Positions 1 to 5,503 of a DNA stretch of 9,212 nucleotides are shown one piece after another. The stretch covers positions 1 to 9,212 of the forward strand of contig JANXNT010000610.1 of the NCBI GenBank assembly GCA_025353985.1, read 5' to 3'. Every line of letters begins with the position of its first letter. Position 1 is the stretch's first letter. The notes beneath the pieces are model-generated. The model did no database searches and was not told the origin of the DNA. It saw nothing but the letters and a program-made list of their open reading frames with translations. Source of the DNA: Limnoglobus sp. Lineage in GTDB: Bacteria; Planctomycetota; Planctomycetia; Gemmatales; Gemmataceae. A program made the translations under genes and the position numbers.

Positions 1-1
1 G

Positions 2-652
2 GTCGAACGTACGCACGTCGGGTTCATGGGCTGCCACGGTGCACTCAACGGTCTGCGAGTGGCGAATGCGTATGCCACTGCCTACCCGAACGCACGGGTG
101 ATGCTGTGTGCGGTGGAACTGTGTAGCCTGCATTATCACTATCGCGACGAGCCGGAAAAGGTGGTGGCGAACGCGCTGTTCGCCGACGGGTGTGCGGTCA
201 TCGTCGGCGATGGCGTCCGCGATGCGAACGAGTGGGCGGTGAGCGCAACGGGGTCGTCGTTGATACCGGATTCAACTGAAGCGATGACATGGACGATTCT
301 CGATCATGGCTTCGAAATGACGCTATCGAAGCAAGTGCCGAAGCTGATTGCGGCAAACGTGGCGAGCTGGATGCACGACTGGCTGAAGTCGAACAATTTA
401 ACCGTCGCCGACATCGGCAGTTGGGCAATCCACCCGGGCGGGCCGAAGATTCTCGAAGCGGTGCAAGACGCACTCGCACTCCCCGCATCGGCACTGGCAA
501 CATCGAAACACATCTTCGCGAACTTCGGCAACATGTCGTCGCCCACGGTGCTGTTCATCTTAAACGCGATGCGAATAGCGAACTTGCCGCGACCGTGCGT
601 GATGCTCGGTTTCGGCCCCGGCCTGATGGCCGAAGCCGTGCTCATGCGATGA
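2..652 (+). CDS. Type III polyketide synthase (chalcone/stilbene synthase family), C-terminal part, 5' end outside window
   Basis: The frame is open to the left edge, so the gene starts upstream; about 216 residues remain of a family usually 350-400 aa long. The whole catalytic triad is present. The nucleophilic Cys is in the GCHGALNGLR motif (codon 32-34). The His is in AIHPGG (codon 431-433). The Asn is in FGNMSSPT (codon 530-532). His and Asn are 33 residues apart, as in plant chalcone synthase (H303/N336). The GFGPG loop near the C-terminus is the family hallmark. The enzyme loads an acyl-CoA starter on Cys, extends it with malonyl-CoA and cyclises the chain; starter and product cannot be read from this fragment. 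The chalcone synthase gatekeeper F215 appears kept (ALFADG), while the F265 position aligns by eye with Met (GFEMTLSKQVP). The ATG at 26 lies two codons before the catalytic Cys and cannot be the start. Plain FabH-type KAS III is less likely because of GFGPG and the GCHGALNG context. Confidence 0.93.
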   Translation, partial: VERTHVGFMGCHGALNGLRVANAYATAYPNARVMLCAVELCSLHYHYRDEPEKVVANALFADGCAVIVGDGVRDANEWAVSATGSSLIPDSTEAMTWTILDHGFEMTLSKQVPKLIAANVASWMHDWLKSNNLTVADIGSWAIHPGGPKILEAVQDALALPASALATSKHIFANFGNMSSPTVLFILNAMRIANLPRPCVMLGFGPGLMAEAVLMR

Positions 653-658
653 ACGATC

Positions 659-2251
659 TCACCGCCCCCGGGTAATCTCAACGTATTTCTCTGCGCCGAT
701 TGGCTTCTCGCCGAGTGCGGGGGCGGCGAGTTTTGCGTTGAAATACGCTTTGCCGATCTGCTCGCCTTTGAAGGTGATCGAGAAAATCTCGGACTTGCCC
801 GCTGCAATCGTGCGTGGCTCGAATGTGATCTGATCGCCCGCTCGTTTGTTCGCTGGCGATACCTCGACGACGGTGATAGCTCCCTTGGGCGGGAGATCGA
901 CGATGAGCCGCGCGCCACTGGCGGCTTCGCTGCCGGTGTTCGTCACTTTCACCGTGTAAATCCCTTGGCGATCGATGCCGACCGTTGGTTGGTCAAAACT
1001 CGTTTCCCAGTGCAGCACGGCTGCGCCCGCGAATACGGTTTCGACGTTCGCCGATTCTTCCAGCCCCCGGCCCACGGCAGTGGCACGCACGGTTTTCCGC
1101 CCGGAGGCCGACGTTTGCAGGCTCCAGCGGAACGTCTCGCGGTCGCCGGGTGCCAGCTTCGGAATCGTCCATTGGACCTGGTCGCGATACACCTGCCCGC
1201 CATTCGTCATCCGACGCGGCAAACAGTCGGCGGGCACCGATCCATTCACGCGGACGTTGAGTAACGGCATCGTTCCGGTGTTCGTTGCGGTTACTTCGTA
1301 ATTCGCCAGCGTATCGCCGGAAGTTTTCGGATCGCCCTTCAAATCCAGCTTTAATGCCGCTTCTTCGACCTTTGTCTCGGCGGTGTCGTTCGCTTGTCCG
1401 GAGCCTTTGCCATCGACGGCGGTGAGTACGCGAACGTCGCCACGGGACTTGGCCATCAAGCGGAAATCGTAGGTTTTGATCTCGCCGGGCCGCACGGTGC
1501 CGACGTTCCAGACGCGCTGTTCGGGTTTTATTCCTTTTTCGCCGGTCGTGTCTTTGTGGAACGCCACGCCTTCGGTCACCGTCTCGGTGAGCTTTACGGC
1601 GTCGATGGTGACGCGGCCCTCGTTGCGGATCGTCACGCGAACGGGGATCGGATTATCGAGCGACGTTTGTTTCGGGATCTCGGTCTTCACCTTCAACTTC
1701 GGAACGCTGATCGCGGTCTTCACCAACTGGCCGTGTTCGAAACTGACGTGGGCGCGGGCGATAATATCGGTGGCATCGGCTTTCGGGCGGAACGTCACTT
1801 CGATTTGCTTCGTGCCGTTGGCTTCGAGCGTGCCGATGTCCCAAAATAGCTCGTTCGCCACGCCTTCCTTGGTCTTCGCTTTCGGTTCGACCTTCACCGG
1901 AACCGGCTCGACTCCGCTCGGTATCGGCATTCGTACGACGACTTTATCCGCACGCGCCGCCGACGAATTCACGATTTTCAGCGTGTACAGGATCTCTTGC
2001 CCCGGCGCAATGTCTTGCGGGACGAGCACCATAATTTGCACCGTGGGCGACGGCGGCATCGGCGGCATTCCTGCGCCGATTCGCCCCATCGTGGGCACAT
2101 TGCCGGTGCCGACGTTGGCCGGTTGCAACGTAAATTGCGCGGGTACGACCGCATCAGTCGGTTCCGGAATCGGCTGTGCCGTCACGCGGGTTATGCCCAC
2201 AAACGAAACGGCACACAGTATTGAAACGAGCACGCGGGTCAGTGGGAACAT
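659..2251 (-). CDS. Secreted DUF11-repeat protein (four DUF11-like beta domains)
   Basis: A complete 530-aa protein. Residues 1-25 form a Sec signal peptide: Arg6, a hydrophobic core VLVSILCAVSFVGI, and a likely cut after VTA (25). A Pro/Gly/Met-rich linker (about 26-70) follows. Four tandem domains lie at about 71-185, 186-298, 299-410 and 411-528. Each carries the DUF11 pattern: a strand like YTLKIVNSS or YTVKVTNTG, then a P-x-G turn, then 'WxIGxLxxGxxK' (WDIGTLEANGTK, WNVGTVRPGEIK, WTIPKLAPGDRE and a weaker fourth copy). DUF11 is a beta-sandwich module of bacterial surface proteins and also occurs in chlamydial OmcB; no enzymatic role is known. The mature chain has one Cys (343), so an OmcB-like disulfide mesh is unlikely. 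The Cys in the signal peptide has Leu at -1, so it is not a lipobox. The start is supported by a purine-rich site at 2260-2267. A structural or adhesive envelope role is inference. Confidence 0.85.
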   Translation of the reverse strand: MFPLTRVLVSILCAVSFVGITRVTAQPIPEPTDAVVPAQFTLQPANVGTGNVPTMGRIGAGMPPMPPSPTVQIMVLVPQDIAPGQEILYTLKIVNSSAARADKVVVRMPIPSGVEPVPVKVEPKAKTKEGVANELFWDIGTLEANGTKQIEVTFRPKADATDIIARAHVSFEHGQLVKTAISVPKLKVKTEIPKQTSLDNPIPVRVTIRNEGRVTIDAVKLTETVTEGVAFHKDTTGEKGIKPEQRVWNVGTVRPGEIKTYDFRLMAKSRGDVRVLTAVDGKGSGQANDTAETKVEEAALKLDLKGDPKTSGDTLANYEVTATNTGTMPLLNVRVNGSVPADCLPRRMTNGGQVYRDQVQWTIPKLAPGDRETFRWSLQTSASGRKTVRATAVGRGLEESANVETVFAGAAVLHWETSFDQPTVGIDRQGIYTVKVTNTGSEAASGARLIVDLPPKGAITVVEVSPANKRAGDQITFEPRTIAAGKSEIFSITFKGEQIGKAYFNAKLAAPALGEKPIGAEKYVEITRGR

Positions 2252-2259
2252 TCGCGAAA

Positions 2260-2267
2260 CCTTCCTT
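2260..2267 (-). promoter_or_regulatory. Ribosome binding site of the DUF11 gene
   Basis: On the minus strand AAGGAAGG lies 8 nt before the ATG at 2251-2249, a good Shine-Dalgarno distance. It supports this start, which also places a clean signal peptide at the N-terminus. Confidence 0.6.
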
Positions 2268-2308
2268 CCCGAACGCAGGTATCAACTGGCAATTGGCGAC
2301 GGATCGCA

Positions 2309-2351
2309 CCCCGAAATACAAACCACAATCACACTGGTAACATTTTCGGGG
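2309..2351. repeat. Inverted repeat in the divergent intergenic region
   Basis: CCCCGAAA at 2309-2316 is matched by its reverse complement TTTCGGGG at 2344-2351, with a 27-nt spacer rich in A and C. The element sits midway between the divergent DUF11 and sppA starts, where operators or paired regulator sites would be expected. Arms of 8 bp can arise by chance in a region this size, so function is only a possibility. Confidence 0.3.
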
Positions 2352-2377
2352 ATGTGGGTACAAGATCATTCGATTTG

Positions 2378-2392
2378 TGGCGAATGTCGCCA
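2378..2392. repeat. Short perfect dyad upstream of sppA
   Basis: TGGCGA (2378-2383) and TCGCCA (2387-2392) form a 6-bp perfect dyad with a 3-nt centre. About 20 nt downstream is TAAAAT (2411-2416), the best -10-like hexamer before sppA; no convincing -35 hexamer stands at the right distance. If TAAAAT is used, the dyad lies in the -35 area, where an operator could act. The rest of 2252-2471 shows no gene or RNA. Confidence 0.3.
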
Positions 2393-2458
2393 TGAGCGGT
2401 CTGTCGGGGCTAAAATGGTTCTGACGCCGTTCGATACACCTGCCGACAACATCACTCT

Positions 2459-2462
2459 GAGG
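2459..2462 (+). promoter_or_regulatory. Ribosome binding site of sppA
   Basis: GAGG lies 9 nt before the ATG at 2472. This decides the start: the frame is open far upstream, and another in-frame ATG at 2415 would put about 19 non-hydrophobic residues in front of the signal peptide. No comparable site precedes the ATG at 2415. Confidence 0.55.
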
Positions 2463-2471
2463 TTCCGCAAG

Positions 2472-4346
2472 ATGACCAAGTGGCTTTTAACCGCAGCACT
2501 CTCGACGGGCTTCCTCGCCCTGTCCGTTGCGGACGATTCCAATCCGTTCAAGGCCCGAAAGCCCGAAGTCGGTGCCAAAGATGGCGTGAAGGGCAAAGAA
2601 AAAGATCAAGCCAAAGATAAAGACGCCGTCGATAAGAACGTCGCCCGTATCGCGAGTATCAAGCTCAGCGGCGAGATGGACGAGTCACCGGTCGCTGGAG
2701 ATTCGCTGTTCGGCGCGCCTGCGGAAAACTTCAGCAGCAAGTTGAAGCGAATCCACAAGGCCGCGAAGGACGACAAGATTCAGGCGATGCTCCTGGACCT
2801 CAGCGACCTCGAAGTCGGATACGGCAAGCTCCACGAACTGCAACGGGCCATAGCGGACTTCCGCGCGACCGGCAAGAAAGTCTTCGCCTACTCGGAAGAA
2901 TATTCCTCGAAGGCGTATTTGCTCGCCACGAGTTGCGACATGATCGGCCTGCCCGAATCGGGTGGCGTCGTGTTGGTCGGCATGCGTGCAGAAGTCACGT
3001 TCTACAAGAACACGCTCGATCTCCTGAAACTCAAGGCCGACGTGCTGAAAGTCGGCGACTACAAAGCCGCCGTCGAACCGCTTCTCCGCGACACGATGAG
3101 CAAAGAAAACCGCGAGCAAATCGAGTCGATGCTCGACGACAATTTCGCCAACGAAATGGTCAACCCGATCGCCAAGGGCCGTAAGCTGACGCCCGAACAA
3201 GTCCGCGAGATCATCGACCAAGGCCCGTTCACCGCGAAGAAAGCCGCAAAGCTCGGCCTCGTCGATGCCGTCACATACGAAGACGAATTCGAAACCGCAA
3301 TGGCGAAGTCGCTCGACGTGAAGAGCGTCAAAATCGAAGCGGGCTACGGCAAGGCGAAGGCGTCAAAGCTCGACATGTCGAACCCGTTCGCGTTGATGGA
3401 AACGATAATGGGCGGTTCGAAGAAAGAAAAAGAATCGAGCGAGCCAAAGATCGCAGTGATTTACGCGGTCGGGGCCATCGCCTCGGGTAAGAACGGCACC
3501 GGCAACCCGATCATGGGTGGCGGTAGTTCGGTCGGTTCGGAAACGATGGTCGAAGCGATCCGCAAAGCCGAAAAAGACCCAACCGTGAAGGCGATCGTTC
3601 TGCGCGTCGATAGCCCTGGTGGCTCCGCACTCGCTAGCGACATCATCTGGCGGGAACTCGTTCGCTGCAAGAAGCCGATTGTCGCCAGCATGGGCGATGT
3701 GGCCGCCAGCGGTGGGTATTACATCAGTATGCCCGCGAAGAAGATCTATGCCGAGCCAGGCACGATCACCGGTTCGATCGGCGTGTTCGGGCTGAAACTC
3801 GTGACGGGTGGCCTGCAAGAATGGGCCGGGATGAAGACTGAAGTCATCAGCCGCGGCAAGAACACCGGCGTCATGTCGTCGACGTTCCCGTACACCGAAT
3901 CCGAACGCAAAGTGATGACCGAAACCGTCGAAGACGTCTACGATCAGTTCACGAGCAAAGCCGTTCTCGGCCGCAAAGCCGCGGGCGTCGATATGACCAA
4001 AGAGAAGCTCCTGAAGATCGCCAGCGGTCGCGTTTGGACGGGCCGCCAAGCGAAAGCGAATGGCCTCGTCGACGAACTCGGTACGCTCGACGATGCGATT
4101 GCCGGTGCGAAAACGCTCGCCGGAATCGACCCGAAGAAGGACATGGAACTGATGGTGCTCCCGAAGACCAGCTCGTTCCTCGATAAGCTCCTCGATGGCG
4201 AAATCAAGTCGCCATTCGGTGCGGTTCACGTCGATGTGCTCTCGCTGCCCGGAATGCAGAACGTCGCGAAAATCGTCGGCCCACTTCTGGCGACGCACAA
4301 AGACCCGATCAAGGTGATGATGCCGTTCCACGTCGAATTCAAGTAA
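2472..4346 (+). CDS. sppA: Signal peptide peptidase SppA, long (67K-type) form
   Basis: A 624-aa serine protease of family S49 that degrades signal peptides left in the membrane after secretion. Residues 1-20 (MTKWLLTAAL...LSVA) are a signal peptide or signal anchor, followed by a Lys/Asp-rich stretch (about 27-56). There are two tandem S49 domains. The N-terminal one (about 57-290) carries the general-base Lys198 in VGDYKAAVEPLLRD, matching VGTYKSAVEPFIRD around K209 of E. coli SppA. The C-terminal one (about 325-560) carries the nucleophile Ser413 in GDVAASGGYY, with VDSPGGS upstream and TGSIGVFG downstream. Length and Lys/Ser split across the two halves match the E. coli type rather than the short one-domain bacillary type. 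The ATG at 2472 is chosen for its GAGG site and the signal peptide directly behind it. The gene is monocistronic, diverges from the DUF11 gene and ends in a strong hairpin. Location in or at the cytoplasmic membrane, active site outside, follows from the family. Confidence 0.95.
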   Translation: MTKWLLTAALSTGFLALSVADDSNPFKARKPEVGAKDGVKGKEKDQAKDKDAVDKNVARIASIKLSGEMDESPVAGDSLFGAPAENFSSKLKRIHKAAKDDKIQAMLLDLSDLEVGYGKLHELQRAIADFRATGKKVFAYSEEYSSKAYLLATSCDMIGLPESGGVVLVGMRAEVTFYKNTLDLLKLKADVLKVGDYKAAVEPLLRDTMSKENREQIESMLDDNFANEMVNPIAKGRKLTPEQVREIIDQGPFTAKKAAKLGLVDAVTYEDEFETAMAKSLDVKSVKIEAGYGKAKASKLDMSNPFALMETIMGGSKKEKESSEPKIAVIYAVGAIASGKNGTGNPIMGGGSSVGSETMVEAIRKAEKDPTVKAIVLRVDSPGGSALASDIIWRELVRCKKPIVASMGDVAASGGYYISMPAKKIYAEPGTITGSIGVFGLKLVTGGLQEWAGMKTEVISRGKNTGVMSSTFPYTESERKVMTETVEDVYDQFTSKAVLGRKAAGVDMTKEKLLKIASGRVWTGRQAKANGLVDELGTLDDAIAGAKTLAGIDPKKDMELMVLPKTSSFLDKLLDGEIKSPFGAVHVDVLSLPGMQNVAKIVGPLLATHKDPIKVMMPFHVEFK

Positions 4347-4360
4347 CGGAACTCGACACG

Positions 4361-4395
4361 AAAAAAGCCCACGGATTATTGTCCGTGGGCTTTTT
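4361..4395. terminator. Bidirectional intrinsic terminator between sppA and the cytochrome c gene
   Basis: A perfect 9-bp stem, GCCCACGGA (4367-4375) with TCCGTGGGC (4382-4390), encloses a 6-nt loop. It is flanked by six A (4361-4366) and five T (4391-4395), so on either strand the hairpin is followed by a T run. It lies 14 nt after the sppA stop and 20 nt after the stop of the convergent cytochrome gene. Confidence 0.92.
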
Positions 4396-4415
4396 CGTTC
4401 TTTCTTCGGTGCTTT

Positions 4416-5366
4416 TCAGCCAGGTTTGTTCACCGATAGCGATTGCACATAGTGGATCAGGTCGAGGACTTCGTTCGGTTTCAGCGTGGCGGCGGAGGCG
4501 GGCATTGGTGTTCCGGGGATGCCGAGCATAATCCGGGCGTACAGGTTTCGCGAGTCGCCACCCGCCTTGAAGATGCCACGGGTGAGGTTACGCGGGCGGT
4601 TCGGCGTACCGTCTTCGTTCTTCAAATCCTTCACCTGCGGGCCGTCACCTTGCCCCGTTAAGCCGTGGCAGGCTGCACAGACTTTCATGTACGATTCGCG
4701 GCCACGCAGCGCCGATTCGGGCGTCGCGGCTTCAAAACTCTCCGGGATCCCGAGCGACTTGCCGGGCAACGATTCGTTGTCGGCGGTCAGGCTCGTCGTC
4801 GGGTACAGCTTCACGAACTCCTTGGCGAACTCTTCGGCTTTCAGCGGCTCGCCGTTTTCTTCGTCCGCGTCTTTCTTGGCCTTCGTTTTGAATCGCTCGA
4901 ACAACCCGCCGCGCGTCAGTTGCCGAACGTGGCCGACGATCGCTAAATGTTCTTCTTCGTTCAAATTCGCAAACGATGGCATCGCCGAACCGGGCAAGCC
5001 GTGCTTCAGCACGTGGACGATGTCAGCATCGGACGGGATCGGAATACCTTTGTCCGAAGGAAAAGTCGTCGCAAATTTGTATTTGTCCATTCCGAAGTAG
5101 CGGGCGCGCGGTTCGAGTAGCGTGATGCCTTTGCCGTCGCCGCGTTCACCGTGGCAGCCCGCGCAATTGTTCACGTATAACGCACGGCCATCCTGGACGA
5201 CCGCCACTTCAAGAGCGGGCCGTTCCGGATTCAGCACTGCATGAACGGTGCTGCCACCGCCGAACCACGCCGTTAAAAGTACCAATGGCGCACCGCCAAC
5301 GAGAGCCGTGCGAAACCGCGATAAACGCAAGCCGAGTCCCGACGTAGGAGAGTGCGATTTCGACAT
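4416..5366 (-). CDS. Membrane-anchored or exported diheme c-type cytochrome
   Basis: A 316-aa protein with two class I cytochrome c domains for electron transfer outside the cytoplasmic membrane. Heme 1 binds at C68-A-G-C71-H72 with likely distal Met129 (GSAMPSF). Heme 2 binds at C230-A-A-C233-H234 with likely distal Met288 (GTPMPAS). Residues about 17-43 (a basic LSRFR stretch, a hydrophobic ALVGGAPLVLLTAWFGG, then VHA) are a signal peptide or N-terminal anchor. A charged Lys/Glu/Asp-rich segment (about 158-185) joins the domains. The frame is open 12 codons further up, but GGAGG sits 5 nt before the ATG at 5366, so that start is preferred. No oxidase or dehydrogenase subunit lies beside it, so the partner is unknown. 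It could be an orphan electron shuttle or a subunit of a complex encoded elsewhere. The gene stands alone and ends at the terminator shared with sppA. Confidence 0.9.
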   Translation of the reverse strand: MSKSHSPTSGLGLRLSRFRTALVGGAPLVLLTAWFGGGSTVHAVLNPERPALEVAVVQDGRALYVNNCAGCHGERGDGKGITLLEPRARYFGMDKYKFATTFPSDKGIPIPSDADIVHVLKHGLPGSAMPSFANLNEEEHLAIVGHVRQLTRGGLFERFKTKAKKDADEENGEPLKAEEFAKEFVKLYPTTSLTADNESLPGKSLGIPESFEAATPESALRGRESYMKVCAACHGLTGQGDGPQVKDLKNEDGTPNRPRNLTRGIFKAGGDSRNLYARIMLGIPGTPMPASAATLKPNEVLDLIHYVQSLSVNKPG

Positions 5367-5371
5367 TTGTG

Positions 5372-5376
5372 CCTCC
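5372..5376 (-). promoter_or_regulatory. Ribosome binding site of the cytochrome c gene
   Basis: On the minus strand GGAGG lies 5 nt before the ATG at 5366-5364. It falls inside the longer open frame that begins at 5402 and is the main reason to choose the shorter 316-aa product. Confidence 0.75.
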
Positions 5377-5401
5377 AGTAACTCACTCGATTTATCTAAC
5401 A

Positions 5402-5430
5402 TAATTACCGAAATTGCAGGTGGAAATCAA
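5402..5430 (-). promoter_or_regulatory. Weak candidate promoter of the cytochrome c gene
   Basis: On the minus strand TTGATT (5430-5425) and TAATTA (5407-5402) are 17 nt apart in the most AT-rich part of the gap. The -35 matches sigma-70 consensus at four of six bases, the -10 at only two. A transcript from here would start between the upstream gene's terminator and the start at 5366. Planctomycete promoters are poorly defined, so this is a guess from spacing and composition. Confidence 0.2.
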
Positions 5431-5456
5431 CATTGACGTGCGATTCGGAAACGAAA

Positions 5457-5480
5457 CTGGCCACCCTTTCGGGTGGCCGG
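5457..5480 (-). terminator. Hairpin terminator of the giant repeat-protein gene
   Basis: Read on the minus strand, an 8-bp GC-rich stem (GGCCACCC with GGGTGGCC, 5459-5478) closes on a GAAA tetraloop of the stable GNRA type. It begins 25 nt after the stop codon at 5504-5506. The sequence after it (AGTTTCGTTTCC) is T-rich but broken, so it may be an imperfect intrinsic terminator. It separates the giant gene from the cytochrome gene in the same direction. Confidence 0.6.
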
Positions 5481-5503
5481 TGCGTTGGATTCATTCAACA
5501 AAC

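Noticed and set aside
619..632. Small hairpin CGGCC-TGAT-GGCCG near the end of the polyketide synthase gene as a terminator
   Set aside because: Only 5 bp of stem, inside the conserved GFGPGLMAEA coding sequence, and no T run follows.
2212..2214. Cys in the DUF11 protein's signal peptide as a lipoprotein attachment site
   Set aside because: The residue before it is Leu, not Gly, Ala or Ser, and a better signal peptidase I site (VTA) lies further on.
2154..2393. Possible 79-codon small gene on the minus strand overlapping the DUF11 start
   Set aside because: No Shine-Dalgarno site before its ATG, half of it lies in another frame of the DUF11 gene, and the product has no signal peptide or motif.
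1476..2471. Open frame that extends sppA about 330 codons upstream, antisense to the DUF11 gene
   Set aside because: It crosses a complete gene on the other strand and its translation is low-complexity Ser/Thr/Ile-rich sequence with no domain. The SppA signal peptide and GAGG site place the start at 2472. The extension is a by-product of GC-rich codon use.
3631..3640. Perfect 10-bp palindrome TCGCTAGCGA
   Set aside because: It lies in conserved sppA coding sequence (just after the VDSPGGS codons) and is best explained by codon choice.
3363..4331. 322-codon minus-strand open frame opposite sppA
   Set aside because: It covers the conserved catalytic half of SppA in antisense and shows no domain or ribosome binding site.
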